A stretch of 64,000 nucleotides of DNA from Parus major. Taxonomy: Eukaryota; Chordata; Aves; Passeriformes; Paridae. Below, in pieces: positions 35,001 to 47,400 of the stretch. The stretch is from assembly GCF_001522545.3 (NCBI RefSeq), contig NC_031770.1:17772751-17836750 (forward strand), written 5' to 3'. Each line of letters starts with the position of its first letter. Position 1 is the stretch's first letter. The translations under genes were made by a program, and so were the position numbers. The notes beneath the pieces were generated by a model. It ran no database searches, was not told the origin of the DNA, and worked only from the letters and a program-made list of their open reading frames with translations.

Positions 35001-35135
35001 TGGGATTCAATTAAATTGATAGGGCACACAGTTGAGCTCCAATTAAATTATTTCTCATTTTATGCAAATGAGATTTCTTATTGCAGTGAAACAAATTATT
35101 ATTTTCTCATGACAGTGCCTCATTTGCATGCTTTA
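35001..35135. promoter_or_regulatory. Candidate enhancer: octamer and homeodomain motif cluster
   Basis: Two identical CAATTAAATT decamers (35008-35017 and 35040-35049) are spaced exactly 32 bp, about three helical turns. Two perfect POU octamers follow in opposite orientation: ATGCAAAT (35062-35069) and ATTTGCAT (35122-35129). The first octamer sits in an 8-bp inverted repeat TCTCATTT-TATGC-AAATGAGA (35053-35073). This density of homeodomain and POU sites with even spacing is typical of vertebrate conserved noncoding enhancers of developmental genes. The motifs are seen; conservation and function are inferred. Confidence 0.35.
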
Positions 35136-35644
35136 CTCCTTATTCTGCCCTTAGTTTAACCTGAAAACAAAACAAAAGGCTCCTCAAAATTCAGAGGCTG
35201 AATTGAAGAGCTAATCTTTCATTAGCATTCTGGAGACAGTAATTCCTTTGTGATCTGGTTGTGCTTAGCCTTCCTATAACACTGCCTGATTAAAGCTGTG
35301 TGTCTGACAAAATGGATTAAGCATGACATCTGCCAGGTATATAACCCCAGAGGTAAATTTGGGAATTTTCATCCAAAAATCTTAATTTGGACAAATTTGC
35401 GGCTAAATTAGGAACCCGCTGCTTGAACAATATCTGATTTATATTTCAGGAATGAAAACATATATTTTTTCAATCTACTGTCTACCTACCTTCTACCATG
35501 AGTAATGCTCATTCAATTTGGGAGTAAACACAAAAGCAAGTGGAAGCTGCAGAAGTTTTTCATGCCACTATTTTTCTCTGGGACTCAATCCCAATGAATT
35601 TGTCTCTACAGGACCCCTGTGACGGGTGTCAGGGCAGCTTCCTA

Positions 35645-35760
35645 CAGACAGGGAGCTGGAGCACACCAAGAGTAAAGGAATTGCTTCAAGGCACAGACAA
35701 TGCCAGTGGTCAGGAATGAAATTCAACCCTCTTGCATCTTAAGCCAGTGCCTAAGCCACA
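35645..35760 (-). mobile_element. CORE-SINE/MIR-like relic
   Basis: The plus strand reads AGAGTAAAGGAATTGCTTCA, AGGCACAGACAATGCCAGTG and GTCAGGAATGAAATTCAACC, paralleling the complement of MIR-type SINEs (GTGACTTGCCCAAGGTCACA, CAGCAAGTCAGTGGCAGAGC, CAGGAATAGAACCCAGG). Order and spacing are preserved over about 80 bases despite heavy divergence. This is the best of the SINE-like relics in the window. Confidence 0.6.
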
Positions 35761-37566
35761 AATCTGTTCTGTTCTTCATGTAGATGATATTTCTTCAGGA
35801 TGCAAAGCTGTTTGCCTGCTAGCTCCTGTGCTGACTGTCGGAACAAAGATGATGTTGGTTTTTTTCCAGCCATGTATGTGAAGTCCTGTGAACTGGGCAT
35901 AGCCTGTTTTACTTTGAGAAGAAGATAATGGAAGAAACTCAGTGCTGCCAGTGAAAAAAATCCTGTCCCTCACACATACCTGAGCAAGATTTCCACTGGG
36001 AAAGACAAAAACCATCCTGGGGTAATCTGCCTATCCAGCCCTTGTAATGTAAAGTTTTTACTGATGTTAAATTCAGAAAAGTAAGCAAGATGCCGTATTG
36101 ATCATCAGTTCTTTGTTGATCGATCATCACTACCTTGTTCTTCTGTTAGGAAGCAGAAACAATAAATTGTCAGGTGTCTCTTCAGGCCACACTGACCACC
36201 ATAATAGCTGTGAAAAATAGAATACTTCTAAAATACCCAAATGGAGTGTGTGCTTTCACACAGAAAGAATAAATCAGCCTTTCTTTTCCTGGGCTTTCAT
36301 TCTGCAGTAATTTTTCACACTTCCTCACACTAAGCCATGACTGCTAAAGTTCATCCTGAAGTGGTTTTACAACCAATGGGAATGGCTTAATGAAGCACTA
36401 TCACTCTAAATATCTGTCCCCACTGCTTAGGTTTGCTGTTGAATTCCTTGCTGGTTTAGCAGCTTGGACACAAGCGTTCTCAGGATCTGATGCTGCCAGT
36501 GTCCTGGAGGCCTCTGGGAGGAGAAAAAATAATTTAGTTCTTGCAGTTCCAACATTTGAGACAATTTAACTGTTGTGGCAGCAGACACACAGAGTCAGAG
36601 ATGCAAATGAGTCACTGTCAAGTGCAGGGTCTGTGCTGGTCCCCATAGAAGCCTGACAGCTCCAACCAGGCATGGGCCAGGCTCTGCCCGAGCTGGCAGG
36701 GATGGGACAGGGCTGTCAGCTGAAGGGGAGTAGAGGATGGCCGTGCCTCCTTGTCTCTGATGTTTTGCTGAGGGCCATTCACCTGAGTATCTGCCCACTT
36801 CTTATCCAAAGGCAACAGCCTCATCTCGTAGGGGTTGCATGGAATTGGTGTCATTCTCTTTATTTTTCCTTGTTCAAGGATCTGTTAGGATTAGTTACTT
36901 TTATTTTGTGGTTGGAAAAAAGAACAGGTTGGATTCGATTTAGTTTCTCTCTTTTGCAGGCAATGGCATGAGGACTTTCTAGGTTCCTGGACTGGGGACA
37001 GCTCATGGAAAGAGGAAGGTGCTGCAAGGGCTCTTCCATTCACTCATGCCCTTCTGAGAGTCTGCTTCTTGTGAGAAATGCCTCCCCCTTTCCCAGCCAT
37101 GGCCACTGCAGCAGGCTCTGACTTGTGGGCACACTGACCCCAAAGGCAAGAGCTCTTCTCATGGATTGTTATCCAAATGACAACACTCTTTTGGTCTTAT
37201 CATAAGAATGGTTGTCATTTGCTGGGCAGGGAAGGTGTTCTGGAGCAAAAAGCAGAAAAAGCCTGTGTGGGATGGGTGTGTGTGAGGGGGCAGGATGCTT
37301 GCCAGAGGTCCCTGCTCGTGCCCTGGCAGCGGTGACTGCGAACACAAGGCTTGGAGAAGGGGACTGGGAGATGGCAGTGCTGGTGCCTCCCCATGTCTCC
37401 ATCTTCTGAGGGAACTGTGTGACAAAGTGGGGAGCTGTTGCTGGGTTTTGGGGTGGGAAGCCCCTACAGACTGTGACCAGAGCAAAGACAGATTTTTGTC
37501 TGATGGAAGGAAAAGGGAAATGTGGAGCTGCATCTACACCAGCTGCTAATCTTGCTGTTGGAAGCT

Positions 37567-37579
37567 TTTTTTTTTTTTT
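37567..37579. repeat. T13 homopolymer
   Basis: Thirteen T residues followed by an A-rich stretch. Confidence 0.8.
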
Positions 37580-37695
37580 AAAAAAGATGCTTGATGAAAA
37601 TGTTTCTGCGTAATTTACATTTGTATCCTTTGTGTTCTATAATAAGTAACTCATCTGCATGTAGAGAAGAGACAATTCTTATACACAATTTTCTG

Positions 37696-37716
37696 CTTGG
37701 CATATGATCTGCCAAG
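37696..37716. repeat. 7-bp inverted repeat
   Basis: CTTGGCA and TGCCAAG flank a 7-base spacer. It resembles a nuclear factor I site, but the half-site spacing is longer than the usual five bases. No function is claimed. Confidence 0.4.
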
Positions 37717-38175
37717 TGAATGCAATGGTTTTCTGCTTCTGTGAGCTTTTATTAACAAATACAGGAAGAAGAGCAGAAAAAAAGAAATTTGGGGAAAATT
37801 GCATAGCTATTATGAATATTACGTTTCTGGTTGTTGTTGAGATTTGGACATAATTTAGGCCAACGCTTACTGTTTCAAAAGCTGTAACAATAGTGACTAC
37901 CCTTGTTTCCAGCAGTTTGAGTTTATTATCTTTCATTATTTTTTTGGAAGCAAAATTAAACGGTTTATTTTTGCTTCCACAGAATCACGATTTGGGAAAA
38001 TTGTAGACAACTTGCTATCTAAACTTTGTTCAAATAAACACTGTCATATTTTTTTACCTCTTTAAACTCACTTGCTGATATGCTCCAGAATAATTTTGTA
38101 AGCTCCAAATGACAAAATGAGGAAAATGATGCACATATTTCTTCAACTGTATCCCAGTGCTGTCTTTATCTGTAG

Positions 38176-38253
38176 GATTTGCAAGCAAACTGACTTTCAG
38201 TCATATCCTTTTCTGGTATCTTCTCTGCAGCTGATGAGAGATTTGCAAGCAAA
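38176..38253 (+). repeat. Pair of 14-bp direct repeats, 64 bp apart
   Basis: GATTTGCAAGCAAA occurs at 38176-38189 and 38240-38253 in the same orientation. The sequence between them is not repeated. Confidence 0.6.
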
Positions 38254-38924
38254 TAGACCTTTTTGAAAATTTAAGGCAGATTTGGAGTTTCACAGTTTCT
38301 ATCTCTTTTGCATAAATATATTTTTTTCCAGAAGACTTATGGGAAGTATTATCTGACAATCCCACTGGCCAACTTCCTAAAGATTTTGTTTGTTTCCCAG
38401 AGATTTAAAAGCATCTACAGTCTTCCCACCCTGCCTAGCCACCTCCCCCTCCCCAGAAACCTCACTTGTGTCACTTCATGTGTTTATGATGTCTCTATCA
38501 TGTAAACAGAGTGTTTAAAGGGGAGTGAAGAGTATTTAAATCCAATTGTTTTTCCCATGGGAGTCATGCACTTATCATTAGGGCTGTTGTTGCAGCTAAA
38601 TTTACCAGATACTTTGCAATGGAAAAACCAAATCCAGTTACTTAGAGTCTGCCAGGCTTCAGCAGTTTGGGATAAACACTTCCCTTCCAGGAGGAAACAC
38701 AAAAAACACAAAATCTGTGTTTTAACTCCATGTCACATGAACATATTTGTTACATCCAATATGTTCAAGGAAAGAGATGTAAGTTCTTTGCAAAGTCTAG
38801 GATGTAATTAAAGACTTTATAATAATGAATGTGCAAAAAGAAGCAAAATAAAGTTTTAAATGGGCCATTTACTGCCAGCATCTTCTAGCATTAGAGAATT
38901 TGCCTTTGAAAGTGAGCATCACTT

Positions 38925-39210
38925 GCTTCTCCCAGATAACAAATGACAGGAGGAGAGAAAATGGCCACAAGTTGTGTCAGTGAAGGTTGGACATTAGGAA
39001 TTTTTTTTTTCCCAAATGGAGTTATCAAGCATTGGAACAAGCTGCCTGGGGAAGTAGTGAAGTCACCATGCCTGGGAGTGGACAAAAAATGCATGGATAT
39101 GGCACTTGAGGACATGGTTTAGTGCTGAACAAGGTAGTGGTAATAGGTTGGCAGCTGGATTTTGTGATCTTGGATGTCTTTTCCCTCCTCAATAATACTA
39201 TGATTCTGTT
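38925..39210 (+). mobile_element. CR1 LINE, 3' fragment (about 285 bp)
   Basis: A sense-orientation CR1 3' end of a different subfamily from the copy at 14.7 kb. Landmarks are AAATGGCCACAAGTTGTGTC, TTGGACATTAGGAA, TATCAAGCATTGGAACAAGC, TGCCTGGGGAAGTAGTGAAG, GAGGACATGGTTTAGTGCTG and the terminal ACTATGATTCTGTT. It is 5'-truncated and has a T9 run (about 39001-39009) where the family reads as a mixed sequence. It does not encode protein. The retained ATGATTCTG tail marks the true element end. Confidence 0.93.
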
Positions 39211-41047
39211 AGATTGAGTTAAGACAAACTGTAGGGAAATGGAAATTTTCCAGGATTGTTTTTATTAATAGCTAGGCCCAGATCTTTAGCTTACCATATA
39301 CCCAACACTGAACATCTGTGCTTGCAGGCAGCTCCTGTAGGTAAGGAGAGAAGTTTCCTTCTTGTCTACAATTCCCACCAGTGAAATCTGCAGAGCAGTA
39401 ACCCAAGGCCTACAGAATAAACTCATCTGGAGGCAAGGTGTAAAGTGTATTGCTCCTTCCAGGGGGCATCTCACCTCTTCCCTGCCTTGGAGAGCCCCAG
39501 TTCTCCTTTCCCTGACAATTCCATCCATCCTACGGCTGATCCTTATCACGTGGGACAGCAGCCGGGGATGTGCAGGTAACAGAGAGCATGGATTGCACTC
39601 CATATCTCAGTGGGGAGATCAGTCTCACAGCACTCACCACAGAGCTGTCAGGGACAATCAAGGGGGAAATTATGAGATTTATGAGCCAATGGGAGTTCAC
39701 CAGCATGCTGAGGTTGTGCAGCTGTAACTGGAGTGGGAAAATGAAACATTCCCAATGGAAAGCTTCAAAGGCAGTAGGGAAGGCTAGGGAAACTATTCCT
39801 GTTTGAAACTTTTCAGGGTGTGTCTCATTTTGGAACAAACCACAGCTCCTTCTTCTTTTCTTATATCTTTATGTTTTTGGAAAGCCCCTATCTCAGTGCT
39901 GTGGTGCCACACTGGACAACTTTGTTGTTTGTTTTTTTTCTCATGAAAGAGTAGACAGAGGTTTCCAGACAGGCCAGATTTTCCATGTTATGTGCAGGTG
40001 CATCTTGCCTGCCCCTGCCCTGGTAGAGTCTCACTATCCCACCACAGTGCTTGTGGATCCCCACTGCTGCTCAGTCCTGCATTTCCCATCTCAGGCAGCT
40101 TGGAGGAAGAGATCACAGCTTCTCAGAGAAGCCAAGAAGTGAAAGATGAACAAACAAACTGGTTTTGTGCAAAATTTATTGATTGATGCAATAGTTCTGC
40201 CCAGGAAAAATATCAGAAACTCATACCAGATCAGTCTTGAAAATTCTAACTGAAATACATGAAGTAAGAGAAATTAGTTTGACCTGACACCCTGACCTGA
40301 GCACAGAGCTAGCCTTCTGGCTTGGGTTGTTTTTCTGGACTACCCCAGCAGATATGGAAAGCTGACACTTCAAACCTATTGTATTTATTGATAACCTGCA
40401 AGGAATCTTTTTGAGAACAGAATAAGTGGTCATGCAAGTACCAGCCATCAGCAACTGATACTCAAATCTACCTGCTGGCTTGATTTTAGCCAGACCAAAC
40501 CAGAATGTCTCCTTTCCACAGCTGGTAAAATTAAACTTCAGAGCTACATTGATATGTTATGGGAGTATCATTCATTGTCTTAGAGTCTGAGCAATCTTTT
40601 GATTTTCAAGAGTGTTTTCCTGCTGAACACTACAAAAGAGGACTGGAGGAATTAATGCTGTTGCTTACTGCTAATATGCTTTTTCTAGGCAAGTGGAACC
40701 TGTTTCCCAGTGAGCATGTGTTGGGCACTGAACCTCCCCACCATCAGTAGAGGTTGGGGCTGTTCAGAGTGCTGCAGAGTGTCTCCAGTGTAGCATGGGG
40801 TTCATCCCCTGTCTCACAGAAGGATTCTCCTTGGGATATGCCAAACTCAGCCCAGCAGGAGCTTGCAAAAACACTGAAGAAGAAACACCTAGGAAAGCTC
40901 TGTGCTAATTCCAGCTGTGATTATAACTGGGGGAGTAAGTTGCATATTGGGTACATGTTGGTAATGAAATGGATGTGAGTGGCAAATTAGCACAACCTCC
41001 CCTTGTGAGGCGTGAGCCTTGCAGGCTAATCAACAAATGTAGTAGGA
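39211..41047. other. No gene recognised
   Basis: Unique sequence. The 121-codon plus frame at 39362-39727 overlaps minus-strand frames of similar length and shows no domain. Confidence 0.5.
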
Positions 41048-41100
41048 ATAACAGATTACAGAAGGATGAAAGAGACCTCTGGGGCCCTCTTCCTTTCATT
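41048..41100 (-). mobile_element. Possible CR1 3'-end scrap
   Basis: ATTACAGAAGGATGAAAGAG followed by ACCTCTGGGGCCCTCT resembles the complement of a CR1 tail (CATAGAAGGTTGGAAGAGAC CTCTGGGGTCATCT in two parts). It is short and diverged, so uncertain. Confidence 0.4.
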
Positions 41101-41122
41101 TCTGTGTCCCTCATATCTGCAG

Positions 41123-41177
41123 AACAGCTATGATGGAAACAAGAGCCATGTATGTCAGGGCTGATTTTGTCCCCAGG
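41123..41177 (+). other. Candidate 55-bp exon beside a CR1-like scrap
   Basis: A long pyrimidine tract ending CTCATATCTGCAG (at 41122) is followed by 55 bases and a strong donor CCAGG|GTAAGTCAGG; a second donor CAG|GTAAGTGG lies nine bases further. The frame starting one base in is open and carries two adjacent ATGs at 41130. The peptide is not recognised. It could be a real short exon, an exonised repeat flank, or chance. Confidence 0.15.
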
Positions 41178-41189
41178 GTAAGTCAGGTA

Positions 41190-43000
41190 AGTGGTGGGCA
41201 GGGTTATGTGTTCAGGAAGGTGCCAGACTTCTCTCCAAACTGGTTTTGCCCTCTGCAACAACAGCAATACATGACTGGCAGTGTCCATATCAGCATGAGA
41301 ACTCTGCTAGAGGATGGGGGGAATGGGTTTAAAATAATTTGTTTGAAGAGAGACATTTAATGTGCTGCTCACTTTATTCACTTCCTCCTCTGCAAGAGCT
41401 GACAGACAAGGCTTTCCACCAGTGTGGTTTGGTAGGCTTTCAAAAAGTGTCTCATTCTTTGAGACTGCACATCTGAGGCTGGTGAGAAACAGCTGCAATT
41501 GGGAAGTGTTGTAAGTGCTGAGAGATGAAACATGTGAAAAGATGGCTTTCTGCTGAATACATGATTTGCTGAAAATAGTCAAATCCGTTCTGGTTGCCAG
41601 CACATCATCCTCTCTAGGTCACTGTATCTGCAAAGAGTACCTTTGGGGCCCAGAACTGAAACAGAGTCTAAGGGCCTGTCTGTGCTGGACCTTTGCTAGA
41701 GGATGAAATCAGGAATGCTTTGAACTGTGCCAGTAACCACATGCTCTGTTATGTGACCCACAAGTTGTCCTCCTCAGTCCTGCCAAGATAAAACCTTGTC
41801 CCTTTAACAGTCCATTCTGGAACAAAATCATCCTATGACAATAATCATGTTTCTGGATGGAGATCATTTGAATACAGATATTTTTGCTTTCCAAGTGTTT
41901 AACTTGCTTTCCACTGTTTAACTGTAGTGTCTCCTTGATGCTGCAGAGCTCTGCAAAGTCACTTTTCTCACTGCTTTCCTAAGACAATTGCTGACAGCAT
42001 GGGAATGGCCACTGCCATCACTCACTGGTCCTTCAGTTGTGACTGTAGCTGCAAAAGACAGAATGCATCTAGCACAGATTCACATAACACACAAGGGGAC
42101 TTAATATTTCAGAGACCAGCTTTTAGGGACAGATACAGCTGGAGAGCAAAAATGAACATATAAGAAAATGTTCTGATTTTACCCTTACAAGGGGCGAACA
42201 GAGCAGATGTTTACATCTGGAGGTCAAGCTACAGGTACAGCAATCCTCCAGCTGAGAAATGTCTAGCATTCTTATGGAGAGCAGGAGAATGGCTTACAAA
42301 TAGTGTCTTCAGAGCGACTTCACTAATCAACACAAAGCAGAAATGCAAAGGCTAACATAAGTGAGCACTCAAAACATACCATTTTTCTCAGGGATGCTCT
42401 TCTGAGTGAGATGCACTAATATGGCCAACTGAGCAACCCAACTAAATTGTCCAATTTCCCTTCTATTCAGTGATGGGAAGAAAGGGAGGAAGAAGAACAG
42501 AAGCCCTAAAAATAAGCCCCTACTGTAAACAACATTCAAAATTAATGTTACAGGTTTTATTATTTTAAGTGCCTAATTCCATTCCTTTGTGAACAAACGC
42601 AAAGAAAATAGTTAACATAGGCAGAATTCCCTTTCCCTGCCTTTCACTTTCTGCACATAAAAGGAAACCAGTTCTCATAAACAGTTATATTTTTGCCATT
42701 TGACTAAGCACCCAGAGATGCTAAGAAAAATGCATTCAGGATTTTATGGCTAGCTTTCCATATGCAGTGTGTGAGGAACAAGTGATGGAGCAAGCCAGCA
42801 AACAAACAAAAAATGAGAAAATACTCCAAACCCACATGCTTCTGTGAACACACTATCACAGCACACTACTGGCCTCTGTGCTCACACACTGATCCGGGTG
42901 AAGTCACTGCAGCTGTCCAAAAGGACCAAAGAAGCAGGAGGAAATACACAGGATGGCTGGGGGGAACTGGTGAAAGGCAGCAAATTATTCAGATGGCAGA
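41190..43000. other. No gene recognised
   Basis: Unique sequence with frames of less than 100 codons and no identifiable repeat. Confidence 0.55.
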
Positions 43001-43130
43001 ACCACTCCTTTGGGAATCACTGGAGGCGACAGTGAGCAGCAGCCTTGCCTGAGGTGGGGGAAGGGGAAGATGCAGGGAGAAAGGATCGATCAAAACATCC
43101 CTGGGGGAGATGAGTGAGCAGCTGCCACAT

Positions 43131-43290
43131 CCCCCACCGAATGTCACTGCAAGGAAAGCAGGGCACGCTGCACCCACCGGGCAGCCGGGCACTGGCACAG
43201 CCATCTGCACTCGGTGACCGCTCTGGGCATCGCTCGTGCCCCGTGCCCCTGCCTCCCGTCTGTGCCACCCGCCTGGCACACATCCCTCGC
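43131..43290. other. Short CpG-rich patch
   Basis: I count 12 CpGs in about 160 bases of C-rich sequence, against very few in the neighbouring kilobases. It is shorter than the usual 200-bp minimum for a CpG island. Chance frames on both strands (up to 106 codons) cross it. It might be a small regulatory element, part of an unrecognised first exon, or a GC-rich blip. Confidence 0.5.
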
Positions 43291-43299
43291 CTCTGCTGC

Positions 43300-44242
43300 C
43301 TGACTCTGAGGACAGGGTGGAAAGGGGGCTTGTCCATGCCTGTGTGGGGCCTTGGTTCTGGCCACTAATGTTTCATTACCATTCTCTGGTGCTGGTGTGT
43401 TGATGGAGCTCCTGTCCATCACTGGGTGGCACTGGGAGGCAACGCTGTGGCTCAGAGGTCATTTGATGTGCATCCTAATGTGCTTCAGGCCCTCAGCAGC
43501 ACCTTCCCAGCTCTGCAAATGAGACAGAGCAGCCCCTGGGTTCACTCACAGGCAGGCATTTGGCAAATATAAAGGATCTCATTGGTCCTCTTTGAAGCAA
43601 CAACTGAACTCCTTTCTTGTTTGTAAAATGCTTTCTCATGACCTTTGCTTCAAATGTAGAGGAAGATCCCTTTAAAGTTATTAAATAAAGGACAGAAAAT
43701 GTTTCTCTTTGCTAAACTGAACAAGGAACTTTACCAGGATAAAAAAAAATAAAGAAAAAGAAACTCCTTTTTGTTGTTTGTGTGAGTTATAAAGTCTCTT
43801 TTCTGGCTTTTGCTAATCCATTTTCTTTTCACTGGTGTTTTTCATGTGGACTTAGAGAAATATTACAGTTATCTATGCATCCCACAAAGTCGGTTTATAT
43901 TTATTCACTTTGCCTCCTTTCACATCCTTTCTAGCAGAAACAGCACAGTAGCCACAGGGGAGAAAATTACCCAGGCAGATTCTCCATCTGTCTCTTTTTC
44001 TATTTCCCAGGGTTATTTGACTGTGCATATTTTTGTGAGTCTTGGTGGATCATTTTTGAATGATGTAATTTAAAACAAAAGAACCCAAACCCATATCTTC
44101 ATTTAGACAACTAACCAGATGGTCTTAACAAGGCTAACTTTGACTGCGGTTCTGTTGGGTTGTGTGCTGCAGTTTGCTTTGAGGGAAGACACCACAGACT
44201 CTGACATTTTTTCCTCATGGTGTTTGAATTCCTGAGTCTGTC
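43300..44242. other. No gene recognised
   Basis: Unique sequence, with an A-rich run near 43741-43762. Frames are below 95 codons. Confidence 0.55.
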
Positions 44243-44406
44243 TCATAGAGGTAGAATGGTAGAGTAACCTGAGTTGAAAGGGACCTGCAAAGATCAAAGT
44301 TGACTCTGCACAGGGAAACTCAAAAACCCATATCTTGTTCCTGAGGGTGATGTCCAAATGTTTCTTGAACTTTGGCTGACCTAATGCCGTGACCAGAGCT
44401 TCCAGG
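44243..44406 (-). mobile_element. CR1 LINE, 3'-end fragment (about 165 bp)
   Basis: The plus strand reads as the complement of a CR1 3' end: TCATAGAGGTAGAATGGTAG, GAGTTGAAAGGGACCTGCAA, GATGTCCAAATGTTTCTTGA, ACTTTGGCTGACCTAATGCC and GTGACCAGAGCTTCC, in the family order. It is 5'-truncated, heavily mutated and non-coding. Confidence 0.85.
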
Positions 44407-47400
44407 TGATCATGTCAGAGAAAAAATAGCATTGTGAGGAGCCTGAGTAGACACTGTTCACAGAAATAAAGCAGGAAAATGCTAAGATCATCAAGATAGA
44501 GGAAGACAGAAATCGGTGATACAAAAGCCAGAGAGTCTGCAGAAAAATCCAGGTCTGGAAGATGCTATGTGAGGAGAAGTCAGAGGTCTGAGACACCATG
44601 CCTGTGAAGACAATAATGGACAGGAGTGAAAAGAAAACATCAAGCTACAGGGTCTGTAAGGCTGCAGGACCCTTGCTTTTGGTGGCATTTTCTTCTGTGA
44701 TGACTCTTACTCTCTTCATTATGAATTAATTTGATGTATGTCCTCTCCACAAATACTTCTGTGAAGTATTGGCTTGGAAACTGTTTGCACAAAGTTCCAC
44801 TCCTGGCGCTACAAGGGTTCTGGTTGGACTGCTATTTCCCTCTCTCCATGCATCAATTTTACCTCTTCTTCTTGACTCTCATTGCCAAGGTCACAACAAG
44901 TTTGCCAAGCCCACCCCCCAAACATCCATTATTTTTTCCATCTCAAAGATCTTAGCTGCTCTGAGTCAGTGTGCTCCTGTCAAGAACAAACCCAAAAGAG
45001 ATATGGAAGTGGCAAAGTCACTGCCATAAATCATAGGTATCCTAATGCCATTTTCATCTCTGAGAGTGGTCTGCCCTTTGTGTTGTGTCCTGCCAACATT
45101 CCCAAGTGCTGGCTGTTTGTTCACAAAGTACACGTTCTCGAGAGCCCACCCAACACCAGAGGTATTGTGTGTCTATACTGACAGCCTGGGACAACTCATC
45201 TCCATCATCCATCCCTGGGAAAGAAAACGAGCCTGAAACTCAATCAAAGGGCTTGCAGTTTGCTGCTGGGGAATGCCACTTGAAATTTTACTCATGCTTG
45301 ATGCTAGATACTTTTCTCTGGTTGCAGTTGCAGCATATTGCAGAGCTGATTAATTTGGCCACTGTGAGTGATACTCAAATTTAGCCTGTTTTTCTCTGGT
45401 TGAGCTGTGCATGAAATGATCTGGGTTTCTTCAAACGTATTTGTTATTCATAGGGATTCTCAGAATAGTTTGGACCAACACTTTTCAGCTTACAACACGC
45501 TCAGGCTGATGATTTACAATGCACTTTCCACTTTCCATGGTTTGTGATTTGTCTTCCAAGTCAAACGCCATTACCTCTGTTTGCCAGGGAGTGACAGCAG
45601 CTTTATAAATAGAATAGTAATAAGTATTGAATAATGATTTTGTTTTGTATGAGTTTTTGGCACAACTCCTTATAGATCTGGGCATTCTAGAATACTTTTA
45701 TGAATATCTTATTTTCCTCATAGTACTGAGACAAGTTCTGGTGTAAATTTGCAAAGCCAGCTGTCTTCAATTCACTTGTCCCTGGAGAATATCTTGATAG
45801 CGATGTACTGAATTATGACAAGTTGCCTTGGCCTGTGCCAGCTGCACGTTAATCACTGTTAATGTTTTATGTTCCAAAAGCTGAAAAATGTCAAAGGACA
45901 GAGCAAACTAAGACTTTCTGTATCATTTGCCAACTTGAAACGTCAATTTTGCTTCCCTTCAATCTGATAGGAAAATTCCCAAATCATCCCAAGGCTGACT
46001 CTTGTCTGGAAGGTGTTGTGACACCTCAGGACTTGAAAGGTTGTTTTTCCATTTTAAGAGGTTAGCAAAGTAAATTTCTAATACCATAATCCAGGCCAAA
46101 TCCAGGCCATGCTTGAGGCTGCTAAACCATTCCTTTCTCCTGACCTGCTGCAGTGTGTTTAAGAGACATTTCACCCCAGCCTCTTCCAATCCTTGTGACT
46201 CTGCAGGCACGAAGAATATATACATTTCAAAATACCTCAAAGCTGACGTGAATGACTTTATTTAGATTGATATTGGGGTTTGCCATTGGATTCCTTGGAC
46301 TTTTCCCAGAGACATCTTAATTCTGTTTCCACTGACTGAAGGACGTGGCACATTTCTACATTTGTGGTTGCCACGTTCTTGGGAAAGTCCAGAAAGAGAT
46401 AACCCCTGTTAAGAGTTTGAGAAAGAGAAAAGGGAAAACAAAAGAGGGATGTGGCTTTTTTTCCATAACCATGGCTTTCCCTAGTTCATTTCTTCATGTG
46501 CTTTCCTTATGGAGCCAGTAGCAGAAGTCCTTAGTCAGAAACAATGTTTTCTCTGGTGTGGCTGTTGTTCTGCTTATTAAGTTGATAGTGACATACAGCA
46601 AAAACAATGGGAGAAATCTGTGCAGGGGTAACCAGAGCTCTATCTACACTTCAGTGGCGTCAGATGTTGAATGAATTAATTGCTTTGGTTGAAAGATGTT
46701 CTGTCTTTTGTTACTATTTTAATGGCATGAACTGGTGTAACAGTATAAATTGGCTGCAATGATGTCGCAAGCCCTTTTTCTCAAAACTCGGTCATTTTTA
46801 CTGAGTTCAATAAAATCTCCTTCTGACAAATGAACTAGCAACACCCTTCCTTTTGCATGACCCCCTCTTCCTTTCAGCTGCCATGCTGTGAGTATTATTT
46901 GTATTCCTAGAGCATTTAAGGTCCCCAAGTCCCTTTGTTGGTGCCCCATGCAAGGCATGCTGCTCACCATGCCCCAGCTGAAATGGTAAAGCCCTCCTGA
47001 AAAGGATATGACCTGGCACATCTGGAAAGTGTTGCACTCTCCCAGAGGACAGAACCAGCTTGGTTCTGGGCTAATCTAGGGTTCTCACCATCCTGGTTCT
47101 GTCTGGGGCATTAACATGCCTTCAGCATTACAAGGAATTTATGGATGTTATGGAACAGCATTGGACAGATGCAGAACAACTTTCTCTCTTCTTGGTACCA
47201 CCTAACTATGCTTAAGCAAATAATTTCCTTGTGTTCCTTTCATAAAATGGAGGCTGAGATAACACAGTCCTTTTGTGGAATCCTTGAAGATGTGCTGGTG
47301 CTTGCAATTGATGCAACCTTGGTGAGGAACTCACGGATCTGGCAGCATCAATGTTAATTTTGCCTCTGCTTCTCTGTGCATTGCTCCTGGCCACAGCAAG

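Larger units (their letters stand above)
35761..38924. other. No gene recognised
   Basis: Mixed sequence: GC-richer near 36.6-37.5 kb, where chance frames reach 124 codons on both strands, and AT-rich from 37.6 to 38.9 kb. No domain or repeat family is recognised beyond the small repeats listed separately. Confidence 0.5.
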
